From JBBATK01 sp040398805 (lineage in GTDB: Bacteria > Bacteroidota > Ignavibacteria > Kapaibacteriales > NICIL-2): a stretch of DNA of 64,000 bases. Positions 24,400 to 34,474 of this stretch are shown one piece after another; position 1 is the stretch's first letter; the number at the start of each line of letters is the position of its first letter. The position numbers and the translations under genes were made by a program. The stretch is taken from the NCBI GenBank assembly GCA_040398805.1, contig JBBATK010000001.1:1-64000 (forward strand), in the 5' to 3' direction. A model generated the notes under the pieces. That model saw only the letters and a list, made by a program, of their open reading frames with translations, had not been told where the DNA came from and ran no database searches.

Positions 24400-26232
24400 T
24401 TATTCCACCGTAACGCTCTTGGCCAGATTGCGAGGCTTGTCCACATCGCAACCGCGTTCAACAGCGATGTAATACGCAAGCAGCTGGAGGGGAATCGATG
24501 CCAGGACCGGTGTGAGCGGTGCAAGGGTCGAGGGTATGTAGATCACATGAGAAGCACGGGTGGCGATGGTCGTATCACCTTCCGTCGCGATGGCGATCAC
24601 CTTCCCGCCGCGCGCTCGAACCTCCTCGATGTTCGAGACGACTTTCTCGTAAATCTCATCCTTAGTCGCAATGAACACCACGGGCATGTTCTCGTCGATG
24701 AGTGCGATTGGGCCGTGTTTCATTTCTGCCGCGGGATAGCCCTCGGCATGGATGTAGGAGATTTCTTTCAGCTTCAACGCGCCTTCCAAGGCAGCAGGGA
24801 AGTTATACCCACGTCCTAAGTACAAGAAGTTCGTCGCTGACGCATACTCGGTGGCAATGGCCTTGATGGTATCAGCGTTATCAAGGATGGAGCGGATTTT
24901 CTCGGGTATGGCCGCCAGTTCCGTAGCAAAGGCCTTTCCGTCCGTTGCTCCCATGGCACGATGACGTCCCAGATACAACGCAAGGAGCGACAACACGGCA
25001 AGCTGGGAGGTGAAGGCCTTGGTGGATGCGACGCCGATCTCGGGTCCCGCGTGCAGGTACACGCCAGCGTCCGTCTCTCTTGCGATTGTCGAACCCACCA
25101 CGTTCACCAGTCCCAATGTCGTGGCACCCTTCAGCTTCGCTTCCCGTAATGCCGCTAACGTATCGGCGGTCTCGCCGGATTGAGAGATGCCGATGACCAC
25201 GTCGCCACTGCTGACGATAGGATTACGGTACCGGAATTCCGACGCATACTCCACTTCCACCGGGATATGTGCCAACTGCTCGATGAGGTACTCGCCGACG
25301 AGCGCCGAGTGCCAGGATGTGCCGCAGGCCGTGAAGATGATACGTCGTGCGTTAAGGAGTACTTCGCGCACCGAGGTCAAGCCTCCCAACTTCACATTGC
25401 CTTCGTCCACGAGCAAACGTCCTCGTATGGAATCCTGGAAGGTGAGCGGCTGTTCGAAGATCTCCTTCAGCATGAAATGGTCGTAATGTCCGCGCTGGAT
25501 CTGTTCCAGCTCGAAGTCCAACTCGTGGACGACCGCGTGGATTTCCTGATTCTTCATCGTCTTCGTCGTGAAACCTTCACGGGTCAGCACCGCCATCTCG
25601 TTGTCGTTCAGGTAGATGGCCTTACGCATGTGCTCGACGATCGCGGAGGCATCGGAAGCGACCATGTATTCACCGTCGCCGATGCCGAGCACGATGGGGG
25701 AACCACGGCGCGCAACGATGATGGTGTCGGGATCGTCTTCGGAAACGACGACAAGACCGAAGGTGCCCGTCACTTCATGCAAGGCCAGTCGCACGGCGGC
25801 TTCCACGTCGTGCACCTTCGTGTGGATATATCCGATGAGGACGGCAAGGACTTCCGAGTCCGTCTCGCTTTTGAAGGCATACCCTTTCTCTTGGAGTTGC
25901 GACTTCAACGTGTTGTAGTTCTCAATGATGCCGTTGTGAATGACCGCGATCTTTCCCGACGCATCGGTATGTGGATGCGCATTGATGTCGTTCGGTGCAC
26001 CGTGCGTGGCCCACCTGGTGTGGCCGATGGCGAGCGTACCGTGCAGCGCGGCGTAGTCGAGAGTCTGCTCGAGATCGGCCACTTTGCCCTTGCGTTTGGC
26101 GATGGAAAGGGTACCGCCGGAAACCACTGCTATACCCGCGGAATCGTACCCGCGATATTCGAGCATGCGAAGACCCTCGACGACCACATGGGCTGCCGGT
26201 TTATGACCGATGTATCCAACGATTCCACACAT
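24400..26232 (-). CDS. glmS: Glutamine-fructose-6-phosphate aminotransferase (isomerizing)
   Basis: A 610-residue GlmS. The N-terminus MCGIVGYIG places the catalytic cysteine at residue 2, exposed after Met removal; the class II glutaminase domain (to about 235) carries RGYDSAG and GHTRWATHG. Two SIS domains follow (GTSWHSALVGEY; TKAFTSQLAVLSLLAL) and the conserved end PRNLAKSVTVE. It makes glucosamine-6-phosphate for peptidoglycan and lipid A. The start is fixed by the obligatory Cys2; an upstream in-frame ATG would add 20 residues and block catalysis. It follows the PBP4 gene on the same strand at ~70 bases. Confidence 0.97.
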   Translation of the reverse strand: MCGIVGYIGHKPAAHVVVEGLRMLEYRGYDSAGIAVVSGGTLSIAKRKGKVADLEQTLDYAALHGTLAIGHTRWATHGAPNDINAHPHTDASGKIAVIHNGIIENYNTLKSQLQEKGYAFKSETDSEVLAVLIGYIHTKVHDVEAAVRLALHEVTGTFGLVVVSEDDPDTIIVARRGSPIVLGIGDGEYMVASDASAIVEHMRKAIYLNDNEMAVLTREGFTTKTMKNQEIHAVVHELDFELEQIQRGHYDHFMLKEIFEQPLTFQDSIRGRLLVDEGNVKLGGLTSVREVLLNARRIIFTACGTSWHSALVGEYLIEQLAHIPVEVEYASEFRYRNPIVSSGDVVIGISQSGETADTLAALREAKLKGATTLGLVNVVGSTIARETDAGVYLHAGPEIGVASTKAFTSQLAVLSLLALYLGRHRAMGATDGKAFATELAAIPEKIRSILDNADTIKAIATEYASATNFLYLGRGYNFPAALEGALKLKEISYIHAEGYPAAEMKHGPIALIDENMPVVFIATKDEIYEKVVSNIEEVRARGGKVIAIATEGDTTIATRASHVIYIPSTLAPLTPVLASIPLQLLAYYIAVERGCDVDKPRNLAKSVTVE

Positions 26233-26303
26233 AATGTTGTTCCCTTGACGATTATTTACCAGACAGCTGACCGCTCCTCGACCAAACCCCACCCTGCGCG
26301 TGG

Positions 26304-28241
26304 TCAGCGCCGCGGCTTCGACAGCGACACCGTACCCTCTCGCACGGAGAACTCGGCCAGCTGGATCACACAGGCATTCTCCATCTGCTTCAGCACACCG
26401 GCCGGAAGTCCGTTACCGATGAACGAAAAACAGAAACGCTCGCCATCCTTACTGCGAACATAACCGCTGAGCGCACTCACCGAACTATGGGTGCCGGTCT
26501 TCGCGTGAACGTTGCCGACGGCATTCGTGCGGAGCATCCTGCGACGGATCGTGCCATCCACCCCCGCTATCGCCATGGTATTCATGAAGGTCGAGGCGAA
26601 GGGCTGTTCCGCAATGGACTTCAGCATGTACATCTGGGTTGAAGCGGAGGTCTTGTTCCTGCGGGAAAGACCCGATCCGTCGTACAGCACACATCCCGAA
26701 TGCGGAATAGAAGCAGAGTCGAGAATCGACGACACCGTCTTGAAGGCGTTCACACTGCACATGGTGTTTCCACAACAGGTGGCTCCGACAATCTTCATGA
26801 CATGCTCCGCAACGAAATTGTCACTGTTCTTGTTGACCGGATACAGCAGTTCCACGAGCGGTCTGCGGAACTCCGCGATGGTCTTCGCCGTCGTGGGTGC
26901 CATGCCCTCACGTACCGCGCCTCGCACCCGTATGCCTTCGGCTTGCAGTGCACGAACAAGCACGCCTGCCGTTGCCAGAGCCGGACGTCCGAGCTCATAC
27001 GTATACGAGCGCGTCACATTGCGGGGCAACGACCCACGCACCGTGAATACCTGGATACCACCCGGCGCCATAACGCTGGAAACGCTTATCCGTGCACGAC
27101 CTGCCCGGCGGGAACGACGGGCACGGGACATGACCATCCTCATGTCGCCGTAGGTGCCGGTGGTTCCGTATGCGGGGAAGAGCGGCATGGTGTCTGCATG
27201 ACGCCGACGTCCGTTTCTTCCCTTGCGGACATTCTTCTTCGATCGTGGGGATGCTATTGGACGACGTCCCTGTTGCCGTATCACACGACCGCCGCGCCGT
27301 CCGCGCTGCGAACGCTGGCGCACGACACGATCGGGATTGGTCATCCCTGATTTGCTCGTCGGTGGAGGCGCTACGATAGCAGCGCGGCCAGGACCCGGAG
27401 GACGCTGCGATGCGGACTCGGTGGATTTGACATCCATGCCGGATTCCTGCGATGCCGATCGGTCGGCGGCTGCATTGATACGCAACGCACTCGACTGCGG
27501 AATGGTCTGTACATGCGTTCCGCCGGCACCACTTGCGCTGGCAAGAACCGTCACCATGTTCCTGTTGATGCCGAGCGCCGATATGGGCGGCATGTCCTGC
27601 ATCCGCTCCGCATCTCCGCTGTACTGTTGCCGTTCCGACACGGGATCGAAGAAGGTCGCATCGCCGATGACATCTCCTTGGATGGACTTTATCCCGCTTC
27701 GTTTCATTTGTTCAGCCAGCGATTCGATATCATTCGGCGTCAACAGGCAGTCACCATGTCCCACCAGATACACACTCCCGTACAGGACGGAATCCGCTCC
27801 CACGGAACCATCGGTGACGACCGTTGTCGGCACGCCATAGTCTGGTCCGAGCAGTTTCATGGCCGCATAGGTATAGAACAGCTTCGTTGTCGATGCAGGC
27901 GTGAGCGCCTCGCCCGCGCGGTGGTCGAAAACCAGTCGATGCTGATCGAGAGAATACACGGCTGCGCTGATGCGACCTCGACGGGACTCCGTACGACCGA
28001 TGATTTCGCGGAGATTGCGCACGAGTTGCAGACGGTTCGCTGTGCTGTCAGCCGCACGCTCACGCTGCACGGTCACGCCCGATGTCGAGTCGTCGCCTCC
28101 CGTCTCTTCTTGCGCGAGCACGGCAAGCGGAGTCACAAGAGCAAGAAGAAGGACAACGGTCAGACGAGGCACCATGCGCACGGACGCAGTCATCAACACG
28201 AAATCGATACCGTTCCGGCATCGTTGTGATTCGGACATCAT
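26304..28241 (-). CDS. D-alanyl-D-alanine carboxypeptidase/endopeptidase (PBP4/DacB type) with basic insertion
   Basis: A 645-residue exported class C penicillin-binding protein. The active-site motifs are PASTTK (Ser117, Lys120), KNSDN (about 465) and AKTGTH near residue 580. It would trim or hydrolyse D-Ala cross-links in the periplasm. Compared with typical PBP4 (~480 residues), about 120 residues (roughly 262-385) are inserted between the INRN segment and the VFTVRGSLP strand; the insertion is very rich in Arg, Gly, Ser and Pro and looks disordered. The start overlaps the rseP stop by four bases, giving a long pre-signal extension; ATG at 28193 is an alternative. Confidence 0.88.
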   Translation of the reverse strand: MMSESQRCRNGIDFVLMTASVRMVPRLTVVLLLALVTPLAVLAQEETGGDDSTSGVTVQRERAADSTANRLQLVRNLREIIGRTESRRGRISAAVYSLDQHRLVFDHRAGEALTPASTTKLFYTYAAMKLLGPDYGVPTTVVTDGSVGADSVLYGSVYLVGHGDCLLTPNDIESLAEQMKRSGIKSIQGDVIGDATFFDPVSERQQYSGDAERMQDMPPISALGINRNMVTVLASASGAGGTHVQTIPQSSALRINAAADRSASQESGMDVKSTESASQRPPGPGRAAIVAPPPTSKSGMTNPDRVVRQRSQRGRRGGRVIRQQGRRPIASPRSKKNVRKGRNGRRRHADTMPLFPAYGTTGTYGDMRMVMSRARRSRRAGRARISVSSVMAPGGIQVFTVRGSLPRNVTRSYTYELGRPALATAGVLVRALQAEGIRVRGAVREGMAPTTAKTIAEFRRPLVELLYPVNKNSDNFVAEHVMKIVGATCCGNTMCSVNAFKTVSSILDSASIPHSGCVLYDGSGLSRRNKTSASTQMYMLKSIAEQPFASTFMNTMAIAGVDGTIRRRMLRTNAVGNVHAKTGTHSSVSALSGYVRSKDGERFCFSFIGNGLPAGVLKQMENACVIQLAEFSVREGTVSLSKPRR

Positions 28242-29605
28242 CGAGCCAGGTCGTTATAGAAAACATATGCCATAAGCGAGAGCAACAGGATGAACCCTAT
28301 CTGCTGGAACGCCATCTTGATCTTGATCGACACTTCGCGTCCGATGATACCCTCGATGACGATGAACACTATATGTCCGCCATCCAGCGCAGGGATAGGG
28401 AGGATGTTCAGGATGGCAAGGGTGATGCTCAGCGTGGAGACGAACACAAGGAAGGTGGACCATCCCGATTGTGCGGATTGGGTCGCGGACTTGGCAATCG
28501 CCAAAGGTCCGCCCAGCGATTTCTTCGCCGACGCTTCACCGCGGATGATCATCGTGACGATGTTCACGAACGCGCGCCCGTACCCGACCATTTCCGTGAA
28601 CCCTGCTTCGAGAGCTTCGCCGGCGGTGTAGGAGGTAGTCTCCTGCTTGCCGCTGATGACGCTCTGGATGCCCACACCGATACGACCGGTGGCGTCGGGC
28701 GCGCAGACAAGCGAGACCAGTCCGCTCGAGCGGCGTACTTCGAACGTCAACGGCTGTTGCTTGTGTGTTTGGACATATTGCTGGAACTGTTCCGGACTGA
28801 ATATCTGCTCCCCGCCGATGGAAAAGACCGTATCTCCGACGGCGATACCCGATCCTGCTGCCGGCTTCGACGCTTCGACGGCGATGATGAGCGTCCGGCT
28901 TCCCTCAGGATACAGTCCGAGAGGCTTCTTCGATTCCAGGCTGTTGGCGACTTCCGCCGCTGGCACGGAAACATCCACGACCTGCGAGCCCCGTTGAACT
29001 CGAACCGCGGATGCTTTGCCAAGGTTATTGACATAGAGCTGCCGCAGGACGTCATCGTAACTCGTCACGTCCGTGGTGTTCACACGCAAGATCACATCGC
29101 CCGCACGGAAGCCCATCTTCTCGGCCGGACTGCTTGCGCTGACATAGGCGATGGTACGCGTGGCAAGAACGGTTTTGCCCTCCACGGCGTTCAATCCCAC
29201 AAGGATACCCAAGGCAAGGAGGATGTTCATGATGACACCGGCCGAAATCATGAACAGCTTCTGCCACGTGTTCTTTGCTCTGAATTCCCATGGTTCGACG
29301 GGCTTGCCGGCGAAGTCGGCGTCGAAACTTTCGTCCACCATGCCAAGTATGCGCACATAGCCACCAATCGGAAAGGCGGCAAGACGATAGTCCGTGCATC
29401 CGTCGCCGTCCCATGTCTCGGGGAGGTTCCCGAAGGTGAATCCCGTGATGGCGTTGTAGCCGAACAGACGCGGACCCATGCCGATGGAGAAGACATCGGC
29501 GCGCGTTCCCGTGAGCTTTGCGGCGATGAAATGGCCGAACTCATGAATCAGGACCAACGGAAAGATGGCAAGGATGAAGTAGCCGGTATTGACAAGAAAA
29601 TCCAT
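28238..29605 (-). CDS. rseP: RIP metalloprotease RseP (site-2 protease)
   Basis: A 455-residue integral membrane zinc protease. HEFGH at 21-25 gives the first zinc ligands and catalytic Glu22; the third ligand is in LDGGHIVF near residue 400. PDZ-like domains lie between (GFRAGDVILRVNTTDV; GDTVFSIGGEQI). It cleaves membrane-embedded anti-sigma factors or signal peptides after a first cut. The order dxr-rseP is conserved in many bacteria, here reading dxr, rseP, PBP4. The ECF anti-sigma factor elsewhere in the window is a possible substrate (inference). Confidence 0.95.
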   Translation of the reverse strand: MDFLVNTGYFILAIFPLVLIHEFGHFIAAKLTGTRADVFSIGMGPRLFGYNAITGFTFGNLPETWDGDGCTDYRLAAFPIGGYVRILGMVDESFDADFAGKPVEPWEFRAKNTWQKLFMISAGVIMNILLALGILVGLNAVEGKTVLATRTIAYVSASSPAEKMGFRAGDVILRVNTTDVTSYDDVLRQLYVNNLGKASAVRVQRGSQVVDVSVPAAEVANSLESKKPLGLYPEGSRTLIIAVEASKPAAGSGIAVGDTVFSIGGEQIFSPEQFQQYVQTHKQQPLTFEVRRSSGLVSLVCAPDATGRIGVGIQSVISGKQETTSYTAGEALEAGFTEMVGYGRAFVNIVTMIIRGEASAKKSLGGPLAIAKSATQSAQSGWSTFLVFVSTLSITLAILNILPIPALDGGHIVFIVIEGIIGREVSIKIKMAFQQIGFILLLSLMAYVFYNDLAR

Positions 29606-29620
29606 GGATACGTGGGTTTG

Positions 29621-30772
29621 TTACGGGAATAGGAATGTCGAGGCGATGGAACGTGCCTCACGGTCGGCATCGATGATGTCCGAAAGGGACGGACTACCCG
29701 GACCCTTCATTGCATCGATGGTGGCTTCGATCACACGCGGAATATCGATATACCGGATGTCCTTTCGCAGGAACCGCGCCACGGCGATTTCATTGGCGGC
29801 ATTCATGACCGCAGGCACGATACCTCCCGCGCTCATGGCATCATACGCAATACGCAGACACGGGAAGCGGTCGGTGTCCGGTTTCTCAAACGTCCACGAG
29901 GCGATGGATGCGATATCGAACCGTCGGAATGCCGTCGGTGACCGTTGGGGATAGGTCAAGGCGTAATGAATGGGAAGGTTCATATCCGGTAGTCCGACCT
30001 GCGCCTTCAACGAGCCGTCGACGAATTGAACGAACGAGTGCACCAGACTCTGCGGATGCACGACCACGTCGATACGGTCTGCCGGTAGGTCGAACAACCA
30101 TTGAGCCTCGATCACTTCGAAGCCTTTGTTCATGAGGGTACTGGAATCGATGGTGATCTTCGCACCCATCTCCCAGTTCGGGTGTCGCAGAGCTTGCTCC
30201 ACCGTCACCTGGTGTAGGTCCTCGGCCGTGTACGCACGAAACGGACCACCCGATGCCGTTATCACCAACTTCTCCACGGCGCTCCTTTGCTCACCGACGA
30301 GACACTGGAGGATGGCGCTGTGCTCACTGTCCACAGCGATGATGTCCACACCGCGTTCGCGGGCCCGCTTCATCACCACCGATCCCGCGCTCACAAGAGT
30401 TTCCTTATTCGCAAGGGCGATGGTCGTTCCCTGATCGATGGCCGCAAGGGTGGGAAGGACGCCGCTGAAACCGACAAGGGCCGACAAGACGACGTCGTTG
30501 CCTTCGAAGGCTGCTGCGCAACACACACCTTCATCGCCGACCAAAATCTCGCCATCGAACCCCGATATCGTACGGAACTCCGCGGCTGCGTGCTCATCGG
30601 CGATTGCGACACCGCGGACCTGCAGGCGGCTGACCTGTTCGGCCAGGAGGCGGATGTTCGTGCGCGTCGTGAGGTACGCGATCTCCACCTCGGGGTGATG
30701 CGCGGCGATGACCGCAAGGGCTTGCGTACCGATGGATCCCGTGGATCCGAGAATGGTGACTGTTTTGCGCAT
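29621..30772 (-). CDS. dxr: 1-deoxy-D-xylulose-5-phosphate reductoisomerase
   Basis: A 383-residue Dxr that converts DXP to MEP with NADPH and a divalent metal, the committed step of the MEP isoprenoid pathway. Visible are the NADPH-binding VTILGSTGSIG at the N-terminus, LANKETLVSAG, the metal and substrate segment VDSEHSAILQCL, TASGGPFR, and HPNWEMGAKITIDSSTLMNKG. The ATG directly before KTVTILGSTG was chosen; another lies seven codons upstream. rseP follows at 15 bases. Confidence 0.96.
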   Translation of the reverse strand: MRKTVTILGSTGSIGTQALAVIAAHHPEVEIAYLTTRTNIRLLAEQVSRLQVRGVAIADEHAAAEFRTISGFDGEILVGDEGVCCAAAFEGNDVVLSALVGFSGVLPTLAAIDQGTTIALANKETLVSAGSVVMKRARERGVDIIAVDSEHSAILQCLVGEQRSAVEKLVITASGGPFRAYTAEDLHQVTVEQALRHPNWEMGAKITIDSSTLMNKGFEVIEAQWLFDLPADRIDVVVHPQSLVHSFVQFVDGSLKAQVGLPDMNLPIHYALTYPQRSPTAFRRFDIASIASWTFEKPDTDRFPCLRIAYDAMSAGGIVPAVMNAANEIAVARFLRKDIRYIDIPRVIEATIDAMKGPGSPSLSDIIDADREARSIASTFLFP

Positions 30773-30811
30773 ACTCACTTTCGTAAACCGCAAAATACGC
30801 GGTGCGACGGG

Positions 30812-33800
30812 TCACGAGGACATCAACAGGCGAATGTTTGCAGATCCGAACAGCTCCGTCAATCTCTTCACGGTGGGATCGTCCACCGGGAGCATCACCT
30901 CGGGTGCGTGATACGACGCCACTTGCTCGCCGTTGCGAACCACATGGAAGTACACGGGTATGCCCTTCGTGGTTCCCGGCGCGCAGAGTTCTTGCAGGTG
31001 CGTCAACTTGTCGGCATCCGTCTCCTCGTCTATGCGGAGCTTGTAGCCGCGCGTGAATTTGCGAAGCGTCTGTTCCAACGGCGTGATGTCGTCCGCCGTG
31101 ATTTTCAACTGTCCATCGTCACGCACTTCCGCCTTGCCTGTCACGAGAACGGCACTGCCTTCGTAGACGAGCTCGCGGAACTGCGCATAGGCCTCGCTCC
31201 AGAGAATGACCTCGGCCTTGCCCGTCATGTCCTCGATGACGGCGAAGGCGATCTGTTTCTCCTTCTTGTCGAAGCGGAGTCGGACCGAGCTGATGAGACC
31301 GCCGACGCGGACATTCTTACCCGTCGTTATCGTCTCCGTTTTTCCCAATTGATTGCTGCTGAACGAGTTCAACTGGATGATGTAGCGCTGCAGAGGATGT
31401 CCGCTGATATAGAAATTCAACACCTCGTACTCTTTCTCCAGTCGCTCCTTCTCCGTCCATCGATCCACATCCGGAAGTTTCGGTTCAACGATCATGACGT
31501 TTCCCGTATCGCCGAACAGGGAATCCATGTTCACCGCTTGTTGGGACGCCATCTTGCGCGACCAGTCGAGGGCCTGATCCACCGCGGCGTACAGCTGCGC
31601 ACGATGGCCGCAATTGAGCGAGTCGAACGCACCCGCAGCGATGAGGGCTTCGAGTGCACGCTTGTTCAGGACGTTCTGTTCAACGCGGGAGACGAAGTCG
31701 TACAACGACGTGAAGGGACCGTCCTTCCGCGCACGGATGATACCTTCCACCATGGAAATGCCCACCATTTTGATTCCCGCCATGCCGAAGAGGACGGTCT
31801 TGGGATCGATGGCACGGAAGGTGACGCCAGACTTGTTGACATCGGGAGGCAGGACGCGGATGTCGAACTTCTTTGCCTCTTCCATCAGCGCGGAGATGCG
31901 CGTCAGGTCGCTGAGGTCGTTCGTCATGTTCGCCGCCAGGAACTCGGCCGTGTAATGATGCTTCAGCCACGCCGTCTGATAGGCCAGATAGGAATAGGCG
32001 GCGGAGTGCGATTTATTGAAACCGTACTGCGAGAACTTCTGGAAGAGGTCGAAGATCTGCTCCGCTGTCTTGGCATCGATGTTCTGATGGTCGTGGGCGC
32101 CCTTCACGAACACGGACCGCTGGGCCGCCATGGCAACCGCGTCTTTCTTACCCATGGCCCGACGCATCATGTCCGCCTCGGCAAGCGTGAAGCCGGCAAG
32201 ATCCTGCACCAGTTGCATGACCTGCTCCTGATATGCGATGACACCATAGGTGTTCTTCAACCGCGCTTCCATGAGCGGGTGAATGTACGTGATGGGTTTC
32301 TTGCCGTGTTTGCGCGCGATGAACTCGGGGATGCTGTCCATGGGACCCGGCCGATACAACGCGTTCATGGCGGTCAGCTCTTCCAGGTTCTTCGGAGCAA
32401 GAAGGCGAAGGTATTCCGTCATCTTGTCGGACTCGAACTGGAACACCGCCATGGTCCTGCCTTGGGCCAGCATTCCATACACGGTGGCGTCATCGAAATC
32501 GATCGCATCGATATCGATCTCCGTGCCGTAGTTCTCGAGGACCTGCTCGATGGTCCTGTCGATGATGGACAATGTGGCCAGTCCCAGAAAGTCCATCTTG
32601 AGCAGTCCTGCGTCCTCCAGGTCCTTCATCGTGTACATCGTCGCTTCCGCGGACTCCTGTCCGGCGGATTTGTAGATGGGCACGTAGTCCGTCACCGGTC
32701 CCGGCGTGATGACCACTCCTGCCGCGTGTGTCGATGCGTTCCGTGCGAATCCCTCGAGGACCGTTGCGATCTCGATCATCTCCTTGATCTTCGGATCATC
32801 CGTGTCGCGCACCCAGCGCAGGTCCGGTAACTGCAAGGCGTCGATGATGGGCGTGACCTTTCCCTGCACGACGGGTATCTTCTCCGTGATGGAATTCACC
32901 ACGGACAGGGGGACGCCGAGGACGCGGCCTACGTCCTTGATGACGGCGCGCGGCGCGAGCGTTCCGAAGGTCACGATCTGCGCAACGGAGTCGTTGCCGT
33001 ATTTCTGACGCACGTAATCGATGACGACGTTCCGTTTCTCGTCGCTGAAATCCACGTCGATATCAGGCATGGAAACGCGATCGGGATTGAGAAAGCGCTC
33101 GAAGAACAGGTCGAACTTCAGCGGATCGATCTTCGTGATGCCGAGCGCATAGGCAACGAGCGATCCCGCTGCGGATCCGCGGCCGGGTCCGACACTCACA
33201 CCCCGCTCACGCGCTGCCGCGATGAAGTCCTGCACGATCAAGAAATATCCTGCATACCCCATGCGCTTGATCACGCCCAACTCGAACAGGGCCCGATCCC
33301 GTACCTCCTGCGTCAACGGTTTGTACAGGCGCTCCAGACCGAGCATCGTCAACTCTTCCAGGTAATCGTCCAGGGTCGCGGCCGACGATGTCGGGGGGAT
33401 GGGGAAGATGGGCATCTTCAGATCCGTCTTCAGCTCCACGTCGCATTTCTCTGCGATCTCCAATGTGTTCTCCACCGCAGCGGGATGCTTCTTGAAAAGC
33501 TCCTTCATCTCCGCCTGGGTCTTGAAGTACATCTCTGGGACTTTGTATCGCAGGTCGCGGACGTCGAAGGTGCCCGCTGTCGTTGCGCTGACGTCCTTGA
33601 TCAGCAGATGCACGTTATGGGGAACCGCGTGTTCCTTGCGGATGTAATGACAGTCGTTCGAGACGATCATCTTGATGTCGCATTCGGCGGCGATGCGCGG
33701 AATACCCTCCAAGACGGCGGCATCCTCCGGCAGGCCGTGGTCCTGAAGTTCCAGATACCAGTCGTCGCCGAACTGTTCCTTGAACCACAATGCGTTCCTC

Positions 33801-34279
33801 TTGGCTGTCTCGTAATCTCCGCGCACGAGAGGTTCGTTGACGACGCCGGCCAGGCAGGCGGACACCGCGATCAGGCCCTCCTTGTATTGCACGAGGAGTT
33901 CGCGGTCGATGCGCGGCTTGTAATAGAAGCCCTCGGTATGACCCAGGGATACGAGCTTCATGAGGTTCTTGTAGCCAAGGGTGTTCTTGGCAAGAAGGAC
34001 CAGGTGATGATAGTTCCGCTGACCGGACCCCTTGCGGGTGGCGATGCGATCGAAGCGCGATCCCGTGGCAAGGTAGACCTCGCAGCCGATGATGGGCTTG
34101 ATGCCTGCCTTCTTGGCTTTCTTGTAGAACTCATAACAGCCGAACATCACCCCGTGGTCCGTGAGCGCAATCGCCGACTGCCCGTCCTCCACCGCCGCAC
34201 GGATGAGCTGATCCGGCGTGCATGCCGCATCCAGGAGCGAATAATGGGTGTGATTATGGAGGTGGACGTAGTCCGACAT
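30812..34279 (-). CDS. dnaE: DNA polymerase III alpha subunit
   Basis: 1155 residues, the replicative polymerase of the DnaE1 type. An N-terminal PHP domain (VHLHNHTHYSLLD, LTDHGVMFG) precedes the palm and fingers with GPGRGSAAGSLVAYALGI and the catalytic MPDIDVDFSDEKR; FGFNKSHSAAYSYLAYQT-type helices and the helix-hairpin-helix follow, then an OB-fold (VRVGGLISSVRLRFDKKEKQ) and a C-terminal clamp/tau-binding region. The start is chosen where PHP homology begins; upstream residues in the same frame are not conserved. There is no Shine-Dalgarno sequence. It is the first gene of a minus-strand block and divergent from the rmlD-like gene. Confidence 0.97.
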   Translation of the reverse strand: MSDYVHLHNHTHYSLLDAACTPDQLIRAAVEDGQSAIALTDHGVMFGCYEFYKKAKKAGIKPIIGCEVYLATGSRFDRIATRKGSGQRNYHHLVLLAKNTLGYKNLMKLVSLGHTEGFYYKPRIDRELLVQYKEGLIAVSACLAGVVNEPLVRGDYETAKRNALWFKEQFGDDWYLELQDHGLPEDAAVLEGIPRIAAECDIKMIVSNDCHYIRKEHAVPHNVHLLIKDVSATTAGTFDVRDLRYKVPEMYFKTQAEMKELFKKHPAAVENTLEIAEKCDVELKTDLKMPIFPIPPTSSAATLDDYLEELTMLGLERLYKPLTQEVRDRALFELGVIKRMGYAGYFLIVQDFIAAARERGVSVGPGRGSAAGSLVAYALGITKIDPLKFDLFFERFLNPDRVSMPDIDVDFSDEKRNVVIDYVRQKYGNDSVAQIVTFGTLAPRAVIKDVGRVLGVPLSVVNSITEKIPVVQGKVTPIIDALQLPDLRWVRDTDDPKIKEMIEIATVLEGFARNASTHAAGVVITPGPVTDYVPIYKSAGQESAEATMYTMKDLEDAGLLKMDFLGLATLSIIDRTIEQVLENYGTEIDIDAIDFDDATVYGMLAQGRTMAVFQFESDKMTEYLRLLAPKNLEELTAMNALYRPGPMDSIPEFIARKHGKKPITYIHPLMEARLKNTYGVIAYQEQVMQLVQDLAGFTLAEADMMRRAMGKKDAVAMAAQRSVFVKGAHDHQNIDAKTAEQIFDLFQKFSQYGFNKSHSAAYSYLAYQTAWLKHHYTAEFLAANMTNDLSDLTRISALMEEAKKFDIRVLPPDVNKSGVTFRAIDPKTVLFGMAGIKMVGISMVEGIIRARKDGPFTSLYDFVSRVEQNVLNKRALEALIAAGAFDSLNCGHRAQLYAAVDQALDWSRKMASQQAVNMDSLFGDTGNVMIVEPKLPDVDRWTEKERLEKEYEVLNFYISGHPLQRYIIQLNSFSSNQLGKTETITTGKNVRVGGLISSVRLRFDKKEKQIAFAVIEDMTGKAEVILWSEAYAQFRELVYEGSAVLVTGKAEVRDDGQLKITADDITPLEQTLRKFTRGYKLRIDEETDADKLTHLQELCAPGTTKGIPVYFHVVRNGEQVASYHAPEVMLPVDDPTVKRLTELFGSANIRLLMSS

Positions 34280-34332
34280 GGCGCAAGACCGAATGGGCTG
34301 AACGTGATGAACTGCTGCGAAAAGGAGGTGAG

Positions 34333-34340
34333 CAAAAATA
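34333..34340 (-). promoter_or_regulatory. TAnnTTTG -7 element before dnaE
   Basis: TATTTTTG on the minus strand lies ~55 bases ahead of the dnaE start. No TTG sits at the expected -33 spacing. Confidence 0.4.
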
Positions 34341-34446
34341 GGAGACACGGCGTCACGGAGGAGTCGAACTTATCAACAGATGATCCGTCCTTCGGGGAAG
34401 TTGCACGCCGCAGGCCGTGCACTCGCGCGCTCTCCACGCACTGCCG

Positions 34447-34454
34447 TATATTTG
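34447..34454 (+). promoter_or_regulatory. TAnnTTTG -7 element before the rmlD-like operon
   Basis: TATATTTG lies 20 bases before the start codon, leaving a short leader. A matching TTG at -33 was not found. Confidence 0.45.
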
Positions 34455-34474
34455 AACCACAACGAACTGTCCGT

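Noticed and set aside
25180..26463. A 427-codon plus-strand frame opposite glmS
   Set aside because: Antisense shadow of a clear GlmS; low-complexity His/Asp composition and no family resemblance.
28082..29632. A 516-codon plus-strand frame opposite PBP4 and rseP
   Set aside because: Antisense shadow of two recognised genes.
30287..32830. An 847-codon plus-strand frame opposite dxr and dnaE
   Set aside because: It lies entirely antisense to two strongly conserved genes; its His/Arg/Asp-rich composition is what reverse-complemented high-GC codons give.
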